Assembly (NCBI GenBank): GCA_036873135.1
Contig: JAPTYO010000035.1
Coordinates: 62,001-126,000 of the forward strand
Reading direction: 5' to 3'
DNA from: Clarkia xantiana subsp. parviflora
Taxonomy: Eukaryota; Streptophyta; Magnoliopsida; Myrtales; Onagraceae
DNA: 64,000 bases
A program made the translations under genes and the position numbers. Positions 34,620 to 51,309 of this stretch are shown here, one piece after another. Position 1 is the first letter of the stretch; the number at the start of each line of letters is the position of its first letter. The notes under the pieces were generated by a model that did not search any database, was not told the origin of the DNA, and saw only the letters and a program-made list of their open reading frames with translations.

Positions 34620-34855
34620 GGAGATGAATGAGAGAAGGAAAAAAAAATTGTTGTTGTCAATGGATCAGGGACTAAGTCAAAGAAGAACCTTGTGTAATTG
34701 GATTGTGCCAATTCGAAGAGTAAAAAAGGCTACGGGATCTACGGTCAAAGGAGTGGACGACTCAAGAGCTGCCTCGGATTGTGGCTCGGCATATCGCTAC
34801 AGTTGTGGGATGATATCGATGTCGATTTCATTGGCTTGACACTACAATGGCTGTA
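34620..34855. other. GC-richer island in Helitron A
   Basis: About 235 bp clearly less AT-rich than the surroundings, with a 71-codon plus-strand frame. It may be a captured gene piece, but no motif was recognised. Confidence 0.25.
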
Positions 34856-35390
34856 GAGTTTAATCCTTTTAACTACATACAAATTTCATAGCGTGTACCT
34901 ACAAATTTTTACGTCTAACTTATATCATATGATTTGTTCTTTAATTTACTCTACAAATACCTAATTAAATTTCAATTTTACAGAAACGGAAGAAATACAT
35001 TTACATGCAGCTCAACTGGTCGTTGTTGTGGAAGGTATATACGTTTATTGCTACAGTTATGCATTCAATTTAAAGTTACAACTGGTATACATATTGCAGT
35101 GTAAAGAACGTTACAATTTTAGCCTAGATATATTCAAACATCTTTATTTTTAGGCTGAAATTAATATAAGGGAAAGAAGTAGCAATAAGCTGATCAAAAC
35201 TCTTTTTGTAACATTTGCTGTAGGGAAAATAACGTTTTCGAGAAATTGGAAGTGATTATTTATATATGTGAATAATGCCACATCAACTAAGTTAGAGAAT
35301 GAATGAAATGGACCAATCAAATTAGATTATTTGTACATGTCATCAATGTGTTGTCAACACCTATTAAAGATAACCAAAAATTATATAGAT

Positions 35391-35427
35391 GTGGATAGAT
35401 AGATAGATAGATAGATAGATATAGATA
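35391..35427. repeat. GATA microsatellite
   Basis: About seven gata units at the putative 5' edge of the inner Helitron A. Confidence 0.85.
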
Positions 35428-35918
35428 TAAATTAAAATTAAAAATTTATTTAATAAAAATGATATAATTTATCGTGTAAAGTTTGAATGAAATTATATAT
35501 AAGTTTAATTAAGAAATATATTATATAAAAAATCAATGATGATGTTTATATTATTATAACATTTTATGTTTGTGAAAATTCTAAAATATTAATAATGAAA
35601 TGATGAACTATATATGTGAAATAAATGGAGGGTAACAATAACTAATAAAAAAGAAATCACTGAGGACAAAGTAGAAAACTGATCAAATATAGAGGACTAT
35701 ATTTGATATTTTATTAAATGAAAATGTAACATATCATGAGAAGCAATATGGAGCTTTGGAGCAAATCAAAGGCATTAGAGCTCCACACATGTCAATGTAA
35801 CGTCATCGAAGAGAGAAAGTAATTGATGTGGACCAATGTTATTTCTTCATTTTGACATGTCATTGTTGTGTTTTATTACTTGTCGTAATTATATAACACC
35901 TATCGAGATTATACTAGA

Positions 35919-37740
35919 CTAGATGGGTGACCCGCGCGTTGCGCGGTAAATATTTATTTATATAATTGTCATAATATTATGAAAATTAATATTTGATATT
36001 TATAATTAGTTTGATTAGTGTCTGTTATTTAAAAGAATTTATTCAAATGAAATTCTACTACATATTTGAGGTGTGTAACTGTGTGTATATATATAAGCTT
36101 ATATAACTCTTTTTTAATGTGTGTAAATATATGTTTTATTTGTTAGTTTTTGCTTTACTCATTTGGTATTACAATTTTTTGAGCATACTCATTAAAAACC
36201 ATAAAAAAAATACATAATAAGTAAGATTATGATTACATATTCTTATAATTGTACTATCTAATTAAAATTTATAAATTGTACACATCTTTGATAGTAATTT
36301 CTACGTTTAATTGATAATTGATCATTTTAATTTTAATTAGTATTCCAATTAATAATTTTAAATGTATTTTCTTCTTTTTCTTATTCTCCTCATCTTTTTA
36401 TATTCCATTTTCGTATTTTTATAAATTCATGAAACTAAATATAGTTATAAATTGATTCTATATTCACAAAAAAAGTTTAACTAAACCTTATAGATTTTAT
36501 TTTTTAAAATTCATTTATTTATATTTAAATGGTATTTGATATGGATTGTTAATATATGTATCTAATATATGTTATTATTTTTAACATATTTTTAATGTTT
36601 TTATTTTATTTTAGTTAACTGGAATTTAATCGAAATGTTAATATTTGTAATGAATCTTATTATTTTTAACATATTTTTTATATGTTTTTTTTCCACATAT
36701 TTTAGTACAATTTGTTAGGGTTCAATTGCAAGTTTCTATTGTTAGGATTCAAAGTAACTAACATGTAAATGAAACAAAAAATAAAGTGAATGAGTGTCAT
36801 AAAAACAAAAAAGAGTTAAGCAAACATATAAATTCGAAGTATATTTTTCTATATTCACTATTAATATATTAAACCCTAAAACCTTATTCTAATATATATA
36901 TCAGTATCACTATAAACCAAATCTAAATATTATTTTAATATTAAAATAATAGTAAAAAAAATGAAGCATGAGTAAATTTTTTTATATAGTTTTTTAGTGG
37001 ATTATTAATAAATGAATATTGTTATGTAACTTGCAAAATATTTGCAACTCCTCTCAAGATTGAATAAGGAGCTTTGATGCAATTTTAGAGTGTTCATTTA
37101 AGCAAAACTATGATGTCACATAAGCGTATATAACATACAACCTAGTTGGACCAATATAATTGAATAATTTTTATTTTTTTTATTTTTATTTAGATTACTC
37201 GTCAACATCATATTAAACTTTTCAAATTTATATTATAATATAATAATATACATATAGATAGATTGTATATCAATTCTCTATAGTTTATACGAAAAAATTT
37301 GTACAAATATGAGATGATTAAAGTGAAATATAATAACAAACATATAAGTTTTAAATTATATTTTATTCTTATATTCTATATTTAAATATATATATTTAGC
37401 CTTAACTAAAACAAAATATAATCTTAATATTAACATAGCATTACACAATGAAATATATGTAATAATTTTATTTTTATTTTAGTGGATTATTATTGATTAT
37501 ATTAGTATTAATTGTTATGTAACGTACACAAAAGATTGAAACGGTCTTCAACTTGCATTGTGGATGCTTGGAGCAATTTTAAGTGCATTGACTTGCTTAC
37601 ATGTCATTGCCATGTCTTTATGAGAAAATGTAAGTTTATGTGGACCAATATAATTATTTCATTTTGCCATGTAATTGATCTATTATAGTACTTGTCAACA
37701 TTTTGTGAGTTTCATCCAAATTATATAGAATATAGATAGA
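35919..37740 (-). mobile_element. Helitron B
   Basis: 3' end at 35919: CCGCGC-AAC-GCGCGG hairpin, short spacer, CTAG, directly against the TC start of Helitron A. The 5' end is probably TCTATCTATATTCTATATAATTTGG at 37740. The subterminal block occurs twice inside (37147, 37641). There is no gene. Confidence 0.65.
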
Positions 37741-37742
37741 TA

Positions 37743-41355
<3,613 letters not shown>

Positions 41356-42819
41356 TCGTCTCACAATACGATAGATCATGCATGGCCCATATGTTTACCC
41401 ATGAAGCGGTAAGTTCAACATAACCGCAACAACTGGCTTCTCTATCGTGCTCTCCATCATATAAGGGAATACGATATATTTAATAGATATATTCATCTAA
41501 ATATAATAAGATATATTTATCTATAATATATCTTATTCCCTTATACATCACACGATATATAGCAACATAGCATGCTTTGTTTTTATTATGGTTAATTATA
41601 TTTAGCTAATAATTTTATGATCTTCTATAGATTATATTGAGTTATTATTTTTAGATTCATACTATTTATGTACTGACTTCCATTAACTATACTCATAAAA
41701 GTAGTTTTTTTTTTAATAAAATTAATCTCTTTTCATCTTCTCCCCCATAAAAGATGTTACATCATGTGTGTATTTTCTCATAGACGTATGCAAAAGCTTC
41801 ACTATAAACCTGGTGATTCCATAAGTTTTAGAATTAACTTGATAAATTGTGGAGAGCTTGACAATCGAAACCCCAACAAAGAGGGAATGAGGGTAATCAG
41901 ATAAAAAAAATTGTAGAGCAAAATTAATGACCATAATCAATCAACTTTGTTACATAATTTTAGTTGGATCAACAACTCACACCGTAAGTGTGAATATGCA
42001 CAAGATATTTTGAAAATGAAGTGTTTCTTTATAATTTTATTCGACATGTATTAGTTATATATAAATGTTACACATTTTTTTTTTAATTTTAACATTGTTT
42101 TTTAGTGTAATCTTTTATGTCGAATTTAAAGTGTGGACAAGGAATTCACTATTGAGGAGAAAAGTATGATGTGTAGAGTGATGCTTCATAAAATAACTAT
42201 ATATATTAAAAGCAAGATAATGTATGGATACTGTTAGAAAAGAAAAAAAATTTGTATGATACGAATAATAATCACACATTTTTTTACTTATGTTTATTAG
42301 AATGTATTTTAAACCACTATCATTTTTGAAAAATATATATATCTATAATCTAAATAAAATACATTGTTACATATTTTTTAAGTTTATGTAAATATAGTTT
42401 TTTTTTCTTAACTTAAGTTTAGATTATTAAGTTAATAACATTAAATAATATTACTATATTTTTTGATCAACTATACTAATATATTAAATAATAATATAAA
42501 CTTATTTTCCAATAAATATCAATTAACAAAAATGAGTAGGTGTTAAAATTGTAAAATTTATATTATATCAGTTATACATATAATAAAAATTATATATAAT
42601 GTTGACTATTTCACTACTTTAAATATTGTAAATAATAATTAGTATTAAATACTTTAAATAAATTATTGCATTATTATAATTAGTTTTTTATAATAAAAAA
42701 TATTAAAATTTTCAAATAATTATTATTGTACAGTTACATATTCAATCGGTTAAGACTACTTTTTATTTAATTTTTATTCTGAATTTTTCTCCCGCGTGGT
42801 GCACGTGGTGAGTGGCTAG
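41356..42819 (+). other. 3' part of Helitron H1
   Basis: About 1.46 kb with no convincing gene. A 72-codon minus-strand frame (41940-41722) has no recognised motif. It ends in the CTAG terminus. Confidence 0.45.
41459..41546. repeat. Imperfect inverted repeat
   Basis: ataagggaatacgatatatt and its near reverse complement aatatatcttattccctta face each other across about 45 bp. It could be a tiny MITE-like hairpin. Confidence 0.6.
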
Positions 42820-43209
42820 TATTTTATTAATTTGGCATTGGAAGGTCTCCGGCTGACACGTGGACAGTTTGTCCAGTTAGCTTTGCCTAATTTAATCAGA
42901 ATTTAATAGGGGTACTCTAAATTTAGATACATAATATTGATTGATTCAAAATTAAGAATTATTTTTATATTCTATTTTAGTCTTTACGCAGTTTAAAGAA
43001 ACAAATTAATTGAAAGTTTCCTTTTAAATTCATTGTCTATACAGTTTGGCACCGGAAAACCATAAGCCGCCACGTAACAATATATATTTAGAATAATAAA
43101 TAACTATTATAATATTTAATTAATATTCGTCGGACTAATTTGGAAAAATTAAATGGCCGAATTGTGTAATTAAATAACTTCAATATATATTATATTATAA
43201 ATAAATAGT

Positions 43210-43375
43210 AATGCCAACTTTGTATTCGTTATATAATTAATACATAGGAACAAAGTTAGGATCAATCTTTAGAATAGATATATATACAATAATAAATATA
43301 TATAACCAACGTTGGCAACTTTGTATTCGTTGTATATACATTGGAACAAATTTAGGATCAATCTTTAGAATACAT
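43210..43375 (+). repeat. Direct repeat of about 65 bp
   Basis: Two copies starting caactttgtattcgtt (about 43215 and 43317), each ending atcaatctttagaata. Confidence 0.8.
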
Positions 43376-43399
43376 ATATATATATATATATATATACAA

Positions 43400-43839
43400 C
43401 TAGGTGCTGCCCCGCGCTACGCTCGGGGCGAATGGCTTAATCGTATATGTTTATATATATATGTAGAAGATTAAAATTAAGATCAACCACAATTTTAAAA
43501 GAAAAAGACTTATGGAAATGTAACTTATGCTGTTGTGCCACGTTCAGATTAACATTTCATTGTTCTAAGTATAAACGTTCAATTATATTGATGAACCACG
43601 ACGTCTGTTAACTCCTAACTTAAATATAAATACATAAAATTTTCAATGTAAGTCATTAACCTATCCTCTAAAATTTGTTGCTATTCAAGTAAACTTTACT
43701 ACAAAATAATCCTCAAATTCAGTACTTTGTCTCAGTAAATTGAATAAATCACAGACTTTGTGTTCACAGCTAAGTATATTCCTTCTAAAAAAATCTACTA
43801 AGATTAACTATCTATCTAAAGCAAATTAAAGAAGATTAT
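43400..43839 (-). mobile_element. Helitron F, 3' end only
   Basis: CTAG at 43400 next to T, then a CCCCG(A/C)GC-type hairpin at 43411-43429 on the minus strand. Its 5' end should lie further right, but the Tat A insertion intervenes and I could not find it. The rest of this stretch holds no gene. Confidence 0.5.
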
Positions 43840-44573
43840 TGATGGATATACGCATGATTCGGGCTCGGTTTTAATTATTCGGACCTCATACACGCGCGTA
43901 AAACCCAATTTCGAGCTAACCGGGGGAAACCGGGCAAGTCGCGAACTTGCCCGGCACCCCCGGGGGGCTTACCCGGAATTCCGGGTAAGCTTAACACCCG
44001 GGGGTGTCGCGCACACCCCCCATTTCGTCCCGAATGTATAAGAGACCCGATTTTTAACTAACTCCTATGTGTCCGAGACCTACGTTTCAAAGGCGCGTGC
44101 GTCCCGCTCGTGACAGCCTCCTAAGACGAGCGTCAGAGTCCTTTTCCCAAAGCTCTCCCCTACATCCCGGTTCACATTTCCACATTGAACCGGGTCAAAA
44201 CCGGTTTACGGTCCAAGGTTGCCTATAAATAGCCACCTTGGGGGTAAACATTTTCAGGTCACTTTCGGGGTGAGAATCAAGAAAAGCTCTGACCTCTCTC
44301 TAAAAACTCTCTCTCTCTCTCTCTAGAAAACATCTGATGTTGATCGTCGGAGCGAGCGCACCAAGCACCCCCCCTCTCCACGGGTGTTGCTTGGTAATGC
44401 TCCTCTCGCAGGTGCAGAAGGACGGTGTATTAGAGAGCCCGAAGGACATACCGCTGTTCTGAAGACGAAGCTAAGGCCCGTACACGACTTTAGGGAACGG
44501 ACTTGGCTCGCACCCAACTCGAAGACTTCGACGAGTTATCCAGCGGGCAACCCGCAGTAACTAGGTCGAAACA
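43840..44573 (+). repeat. 5' LTR of Tat A
   Basis: TGATGGATATACGC...TCGAAACA. TATAAATA is at 44224-44231 and a (CT)9 tract lies in the start region. The U3 palindrome cluster is at 43930-44030. Confidence 0.95.
43930..44026. repeat. Palindrome cluster in the Tat A U3
   Basis: Three GC-rich inverted repeats in a row: 43930-43954 (ccgggcaagt arms), 43967-43990 (perfect, gcttacccggaa half-site) and about 44003-44019 (gggtgt arms). The 3' LTR has the same set at about 53274-53365. Confidence 0.88.
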
Positions 44574-44592
44574 CTTGGCGCCGTCTGCGGAT
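44574..44592 (+). promoter_or_regulatory. Primer binding site of Tat A
   Basis: cTTGGCGCCGTCTGCGG directly after the LTR, as in other Tat elements. Confidence 0.85.
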
Positions 44593-44611
44593 CACCCACA
44601 GGACCAAAAGC

Positions 44612-47600
44612 ATGGCAAGCAACGAGCAACCACCGCCGACTAAGACGAAGAAAAGAGGACTAGGACCTCCAAGGAAAACTCCGGCCCCGGAGTCAAGCAT
44701 GAGATCTCCTCCGCAGAGAGACCCCCCGCAAAGCCAACGCGAGGCCTCAGTCGCCTCGTCTATGCCAACAAGAAGCTTACACTCTCGGAGTAACGCGCAA
44801 GGAGGCACACAGCAAACCAACGCTCCTCCAGGCTTCGCCCATCAAACCTTCAACACGCAGGAGCAACCATACGGAATGCCAAATGCTGGAGCATACAACC
44901 AGGCACCAGGGGCACAGGCTGCACCTGCAGTCACCCCAGAAATGATGGGGGCACTCGAATAGCTGCTTCATCTGAGAGAGGCCCTGCGCAACCAAGGATA
45001 CGGGGCGCCACCACCCCCTCCCGCGCAACAAGCAAATATGCCCCCGCCACCAAGGCAGGCGCCTCCAATGAATGCACCTCAGCAGAGAGGCCCTACAATC
45101 TCAAAAACCCCGACCTTTCACGGGAATGCATAGCAAAGCAGGCAGTTCCCCCAACAAGGGACAAGACAGGAGCTCTCGCACTCCCAAACACCCTACCAAG
45201 CAGGGCCATTCAATGAAGAAGCCTGGAGGCAGCCGTCTCAAACATTCCAGGGATATCAAGGTGGATATTCTCAGTACAACCCGACGCAGGCGCAATTTCC
45301 CCAACAAGGCGCAAGCATGGAACAAGAAGCATACCCCCCAAATCAGGGTAACCCAGTCACCGGGTTGACGGAGGAGATGCTTGAAAAGCTGATCGAAAAG
45401 AAGATAAAGCAAAGGAAAATGAGAGGGATGAACACATTGGTGGACACCACATCCCACCCTTTCACTGACGAGCTGGTGTACAGTCGCGTCCCAGACGCAC
45501 TGTATAATCTAAGGCCGGAAAAGTACCGAGGCAAGTGAGACCCGATAGAGCATGTACAGCAGCATGAAGTAATGCTTTTGGGAAGGACAGACAACCCTCA
45601 CCACATAGCCATGACGTTCCCCCAAACGTTAGGCGGACCAGCTGCACACTGGCTCTTCTCCCTGCCAAAGAAAAGCATAGACTCGTGGCAGTCCCTCAAA
45701 GAAAAGTTCATCCAACGTTACATGGGAGAACGTTCGATTATCAAAGGATCAAATGCCTTGGATGACGTCAAGCAAGAGTGGAATGAGTCCCTCGCAAGCT
45801 ACTACATCCGATTTAATCAAAACATCTCGGAAATTCAAACGAACATCGCAGAGATAGAAATCATCCATGCCTTTGTTAGAAACCTGGGTAGGCACGGGTA
45901 CGATTTGGGCCAAAAGCTTTCTACAAGACCGGCGGAAACAATGGAAGAACTCGTGGCAAGAGTAAAAGAGTACATTGATGCTGAGCATTACAAGATGACA
46001 GCACGGGACAAGTGGGTTAAGCCCGGCAACAAGAAAGATGAAAGTAAGCCAGGCCCCCTGAAGCAGAACCAAACCCCCCAACAAAAACAGTGGACTCCGC
46101 CCCAGAAGAGAACATTCAACATTGAAGAAGACAAGAATCCAGACGTCAACACCATTGAGCTAATCCCTTTGAACGCTCCCCTGAGTGTCATACTGAAAGA
46201 AATGAAAGAGCAAAACCTCTGGAAAGAGCCATTCGGTTTCAGAAAGGGCCAGCTAGGGAAGGAGCAAGACAAGTGGTGTGAAAGCCACGAAGTCAACGGC
46301 CATGAAACTGACGACTGTAGAAGCCTTAAGTTCCAAATCAATCGAATCATACAAGAAGGCGGACTTAAGCACTACGTCGACCAAGGGGGAAAGATTGAGA
46401 AGGTGAAAAGAAAATTCACGCCAAAGGAGAAAGGAAAAGAGAAGACCAATGACAACCCCCCTCCTAAAAAGAGGGGAGTTATTAACGTCATTCATGGTGG
46501 TCCAGCTGCAGGAGGACAAGTCTCCAACACAAGAGATGTATACGCTGCGCAGGCAAACACACTCCCCTTGTATGGGAAAAGAAAGAAACCAGAAGAGGAG
46601 GACCCCGTGATAGGATTCTCGAGAAAAGACATGGCACACATCGTCTACCCGCATGATGACGCGTTAGTAATAACAATGGAAATCAACGGGTTCGATGTCA
46701 AAAGAATCCTAGTCGATGGAGGAAGCTCGTCAGACATCTTCCATGTCAAGGTCCTCGAACAGCTTGGAATGAAGAGAGAGGACCTGATGCCGGGAAATTT
46801 CCCGTTAGTAAGCTTTGCAGGAGCTGCTACATACCCACTGGGGATGATCACCCTTCCCACTGTGATAGGAGAAGGATGGAACGCAATGAAAGTCGACATC
46901 ACTTTTGTGATCGTCGAGAGCCTTGGCGCTTACAACGGAATTCTCGGAAGAACAACGATAAACCCCCACGAGATGGTGCCTTCAACGGCACACCAAAAGC
47001 TGAAGTACCGCTTAAGGGGAGGAGTTGGTGAAGTCTTGGGCGATCAGACGATAGCACGAAAGTGCTATGTCAACGCCTTAAGATGCAAGAACCGTCTGGA
47101 CATAGCAGTCATTGAAAGGGGACAGTGTTCCAAGTCTGAAGTGGAAAGGCGATTTGACGAAATGATGAGCAGAGGAGAAAGACTCCCAGCACCTCAAACC
47201 CCAATGCTCCCAAGCATATGGGACATCAAGCAAGGGGAGTCGGAATCCATCCAGAGTTACTTCAAGCGATTCGCCACAAACGCAACTTCAAGTTTGGCAG
47301 AGAAGTCAGCCGTGATCAATGCCTTTTTCCTGAACATGAACTCACCTACATTCCTCCTTTTTGGACGAACACAAGGGTGGAGAACAACCAAATCTATGGC
47401 CGACTTAAAAGAGAAGATGGAGACAGCAATCGAGGTCGCAAACGAGCTGGGGTGGTTCAGCCCACCTACAGAACAAGAGGAGGCGCCCGAACACAAGCGT
47501 GCAAGACAAGACTTGAACAACAACCAAGATGGCGAATGTACACCTCTGAACATAGAGGTGGAAGAGTTGTTCAAGACCATCCTGAAGGATGTTTTACCTC

Positions 47601-47788
47601 CTCCAAGCGAGATCCGGATTGCCTTCCTCGGGAAGAATCCAGAAATGTGGTGCCACTACCACAACAGATGGGGTCACAGCACGAATGGGTGCCCCTCTCT
47701 ACGTAACATAATCGAGGAACTGATCAAACAAGGAGCTCTGCGCTCCTACATTGCATGCGAGAAGCCAGCTTTATCAAACCGTCACTAA
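44612..47788 (+). pseudogene. Gag - protease - second gag-like block polyprotein of Tat A
   Basis: One frame of 1,059 codons interrupted by TAG at 44960, TAG at 45131 and TGA at 45536; from 45539 it is open. A Pro/Gln-rich leader precedes the gag capsid domain (about 45600-45990: HWLFSLP, DDVKQEWNESLASYY, AFVRNLG). A first CCHC-like motif follows (CESHEVNGHETDDC, 46277), then the retropepsin site LVDGGSSSD (Asp at 46715). A second gag-like block comes next (DIKQGESESIQSYFKRF to MADLKEKME, 47222-47425) with its own CHYHNRWGHSTNGC (47651). Normally RT would follow the protease; here the ORF ends instead. Element B has the same order. Confidence 0.85.
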
Positions 47789-48022
47789 GGGAATAATCCT
47801 TCCCCTATGACAGGAAAAATCACTATGTAATGGCAAGCTACCCCGGTCTAAAACCAGGAACGAGCCACATACATCATCAACAAAGGCCCTAGCTCTACAC
47901 GCAGAAAGGGCAAAAAACAAGAAAAGCCATCAAAAAGATATCAAAGCAAGACTAAGCAAAGCTCATGCCTATATACAAAACAAAGGGAGCGCGACGCATG
48001 AAAGGAGACAAAATAATTTCAT
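47789..48022 (+). other. Spacer after the Tat A polyprotein
   Basis: No frame or motif was recognised. This is where pol would lie in a complete element. Confidence 0.45.
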
Positions 48023-48595
48023 CAAGGATGTGAACGTACTAATCTATTTACATCCTTGCAAAAGTCGGGGGACAGTCGGTTCCTTAGGAATCCTCCCTCG
48101 CAAACAAATGCAAGTGTCGGACGTACTAATCTATCCACACTTCGCCACAATACAAGGATGTGAACATACTAATCTATTCACATCCTTGCAAAAAGTCGGG
48201 GGACAAGCGGATCATTAGGAATCCTCCCTCGCAAACAAATGCAAGTGTCGGACGTACTAATCTATCCACACTTCGCCACAATACAAGGATGTGAACATAC
48301 TAATCTATTCACATCCTTGCAAAAAGTCGGGGGACAAGCGGATCATTAGGAATCCTCTCTCGCAAAAAAATACAAGTGTCGGACGTACTAATCTATCCAC
48401 ACTTCGCCGCAGTATCAAGTATGTGAACATACTAATCTATTCACATCCTTGCAAAAAGTCGGGGGACAAGCGGCTCCTTAGGAATCCTCCCTCGCAAACA
48501 AATGCAAGTGTCAGACGTACTAATCTATCCACACTTCGCCGCAATATCAAGTATGTGAACATACTAATCTATTCACATCCTTGTAAAGGAAGACA
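48023..48595. repeat. 131/132-bp tandem repeat, four units plus a partial
   Basis: Units start at 48023, 48154, 48285, 48417 and 48549. Each has two related half-units with (a/g)(c/t)actaatctat cores. The first half can fold with 11-bp arms (aaggatgtgaa / ttcacatcctt) and the second with shorter arms. Confidence 0.95.
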
Positions 48596-48969
48596 AGCAG
48601 TTCAACAAGGATCATCCTCCTTACAAAACCACAGATGCCGGTAATACTAACTCATCCGCACCCCGCCACCGACAGGGATGCAATTTCCTAAGGAAGACCA
48701 TCGGATTAAGGAAATCGGCCTGTCAACAGAGCAACACTCTTCCAAAAAGAGAACAAGTTATAGAGACACCAATAAAGGAAGATGCAAAATAATACTAAGT
48801 ATTATACCTTTCTAACATCTCATGTCAGGCATATATATATATAATATAGCAGGACTAAAAAGTAAAGACATCCAGCCAGCATAAAAAGTCAAGCCCGGGA
48901 CGCACCCCGCCAAAATCTCACCCATGCAAGGGGAGCAACCATATATACACAAGAAAAAACAAAGAAAGA
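48596..48969. other. Spacer between tandem repeat and aORF 3' end
   Basis: No gene is seen; a short TA run lies near 48833. The plus-strand and minus-strand transcripts would converge here. Confidence 0.4.
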
Positions 48970-51309
48970 TCAACCTGACCCAACGTCAGGAGCACCAGAG
49001 CCAAAAGCGTCAGCCATAAAAACATCATGCGCAGGGCTGTTGAAAACACCACGGCGATCGTCACCAGCAGGGACAGACAACTGTCCCGTCAAACCACTCG
49101 CTTCACCCACATCGCTCGTTCGGATCCCCGCAATAGCCCCGAGGGCATAGCCAGTATATGGACCAGCACTCTGGAAAGGAAAATCGGGGGCAAGAGAGTA
49201 TATCCTCCTGAAGTAATCCACAGAGAAAGACTCCATGCGATCATCACGTGCCTTCTCGAGAAGTTTGGAGTAATCGGCTGTAGTAGGAAACTCAATCATC
49301 CCAAGCTGATCACCCAGGGCAACATGAGACTCCTTAGTCTCCTTCAGCGCCACAGCATGCGCCTCCTCATCGACCTTCTCCTGGCGCAGTAGGGCAAACA
49401 GCTCCGCCTCCAGCTGAGACGCACAATCCTGACTTCCCTTGAGATCAGCGGAAGCCTTAGAAGAAGCATCTGAATGTGCGCGCGCCTTCTCCCTCAACAC
49501 AACGACATCCTGAGACAAGTGCTCATGACGATCCTGCAGACCCCTCGTCTCCTCAACAAGCTCAACAACAAAGGAGGAAAGGTTGGTCATCACGGCATTC
49601 ACCTGCAACAACAACACAAGCACATCACACACAAAGAAGCCAGACAAACATGATAGATCCAACATAAAAAGAAAACAACGTACAGGAGCAAAGCGCGCGA
49701 GCGAATCCTCAACACACTTCAAAGCAGCCTCAGGATCCCGGGGGCACGTCTTGCGATCAGCCGGCGGAACAGACAGCTGAACCACACGCACACCAACAGC
49801 AGGCATGCTCAAGGAAACATCCTTGGAAAAGCGAATAGCAGACTGAGAATAGGGAGTCCACTCGTTCCCGGACACATCCCGATCAAGCCGACACATCAGA
49901 TCAGACTTGCGAAGAGCTGGAGGAGTAGGAACAACTACATATCAAAAGCAAACACATTAGGACAAGGCAAACTATACCAATACAACAAGAAGTCAACCAC
50001 AGTCACCTGCCAAGGGAGGCACCTCCACTGAACGCCCGCTCCCCGACCGGGGGACAGGCATGGTCGAATCTGCATACATTGGCCCCTTCCCTTTGTCGCA
50101 GGAAGGAGCAAGAGGCATGCCGGCAGACGTCGACCTCCTAGGATCGCTCGGGGAACGGACGTCAGCATCATGCTCTCAGACAGGTGCAACTCCCCCCGCC
50201 GTCGGAAATACCAAGCCTGCAAAGACAACCACAAAAAGACCATTAGCATGTTAGCATGGGGAAAAATCCCAACGAAACCTTTAAAAGGCACAAGTCCCAT
50301 ACCCGGGCCAACAGGAGGAGTTTCGCCAAGGCCGGGAACAGTCTGAGGAGACCCGCCTGCAACTCCACCCTGTAAACAGGGGCGTCTGTTAAGAAACCAA
50401 CCTACAAGGAAACAGGAACAAATGTTATGAAACTTCAAAACATACCAACTCATCCCCCGAAGGACGTACATGAATGCCCGCCGCGAGCAGCTCGGCGTCG
50501 GAAGCACGATAAAGGGGGCTGTACTCCCCCGCCCTATTCGCCGTGTGAATCTTCTTCAAAGCAACCTTGTCTGTATCGGAGAACTCCTGAAAACGCGGAA
50601 CGGGATCGGCATCCAATATGTGAGAGGTCGTCCAAGTCGTGCCCGCATCCTTTATAAAAAAGTACTGACACTTCCATTTGTTTTGGGAAGTGTCCGATCT
50701 TTCGCAGAACCGCGCCTCAGTATTCCACCCCGCCCTGCGCAAGCCAAGGGAGGAGAATCCCTTCTCAGTCATGTGAGGCCAACGCAAGCTGAAAGTACAC
50801 ATCCCAGACTCATCTGCCTTACCCAGGCGGTAGAAGGCTCGAAAAAGCGCTATCGAGTAATCCCAAGAGTTTAGATGACATTGCACCCGGAAACATGTCG
50901 AAGCTCTAAACCCCGGTGGAGTGATAGAGACGGGAGAAATCCTGTAATATCGACAAAGGCGGACCAGATCCTAACAATAAGGAAACCGCAGCCCTTCTCG
51001 GAACTGTGAAAGATAAACAGCCTCATACTCAGCCGGAGGAACGGTGGGCCGACCAAATTCGACCCCCTTCACGACGTCCCAAGGATACGTGACCTCCATG
51101 CTAGGACACCAGCCCCGGGTCGACACATAGAGATCAAACTTGGAACGTGGAAGCTTGTTGGGAAAAAACATTTGGGTCTTCTCCAGTATCACGCGATCAC
51201 CCGACGGTCCCAAAAGCACACCGCTTCGAGACCCAGAGTCGGAATCCATGGTGCCCTCATCAACCTCCCCATCAATGTTATCCAAAACAGAGTGATGAGA
51301 CTTACTCAT
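48970..51309 (-). pseudogene. aORF of Tat A (PF04195-like protein), five coding exons
   Basis: Coding exons on the minus strand are 51309-50446, 50369-50303, 50216-50007, 49934-49684 and 49602-48970, all GT-AG. Their lengths sum to 2,025 bp, exactly 675 codons, and each join keeps homology to the copy at 14794-17000. Exon 1 holds the conserved core (REGLRFPYC, FRAFYRLGKADE, CQYFFIKDAGTTW). Exon 3 holds SDPRR...CDKGKG, a low-complexity linker. Exons 4-5 hold GVRVVQLSVPPADR and a coiled coil. Nonsense codons at 50973-50971 and 50178-50176 break it. Localisation and function are unknown. It is antisense to the element's genomic RNA. Confidence 0.82.

Larger units (their letters stand above)
31321..35918 (-). 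mobile_element. Helitron A, possibly composite
   Basis: The 3' end is clear at 31321: hairpin CCGCGC-AAC-GCGCGG (31335-31349), then CTAG next to T. Two 5'-end-like sequences exist on the right, TCTATATAATTTTTGG near 35391-35425 and TCTAGTATAATCTCG at 35918. Each is preceded by the family's subterminal block with tggaccaat (35311, 35829). Either one element duplicated its 5' end or one sits in another. No coding region was recognised. Confidence 0.62.

Noticed and set aside
45101..45457. Minus-strand ORFs across Tat A gag (also 44536-44820, 46253-46654)
   Set aside because: They are antisense shadows of gag; hydrophobic composition mirrors its Lys/Glu-rich codons.
48023..48595. CRISPR-like regular repeat
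   Set aside because: The whole 131-bp unit repeats, with no unique spacers, in a plant transposon.
48291..48644. 117-codon ORF
   Set aside because: It is a repetitive translation of the 131-bp tandem repeat, with no independent coding support.
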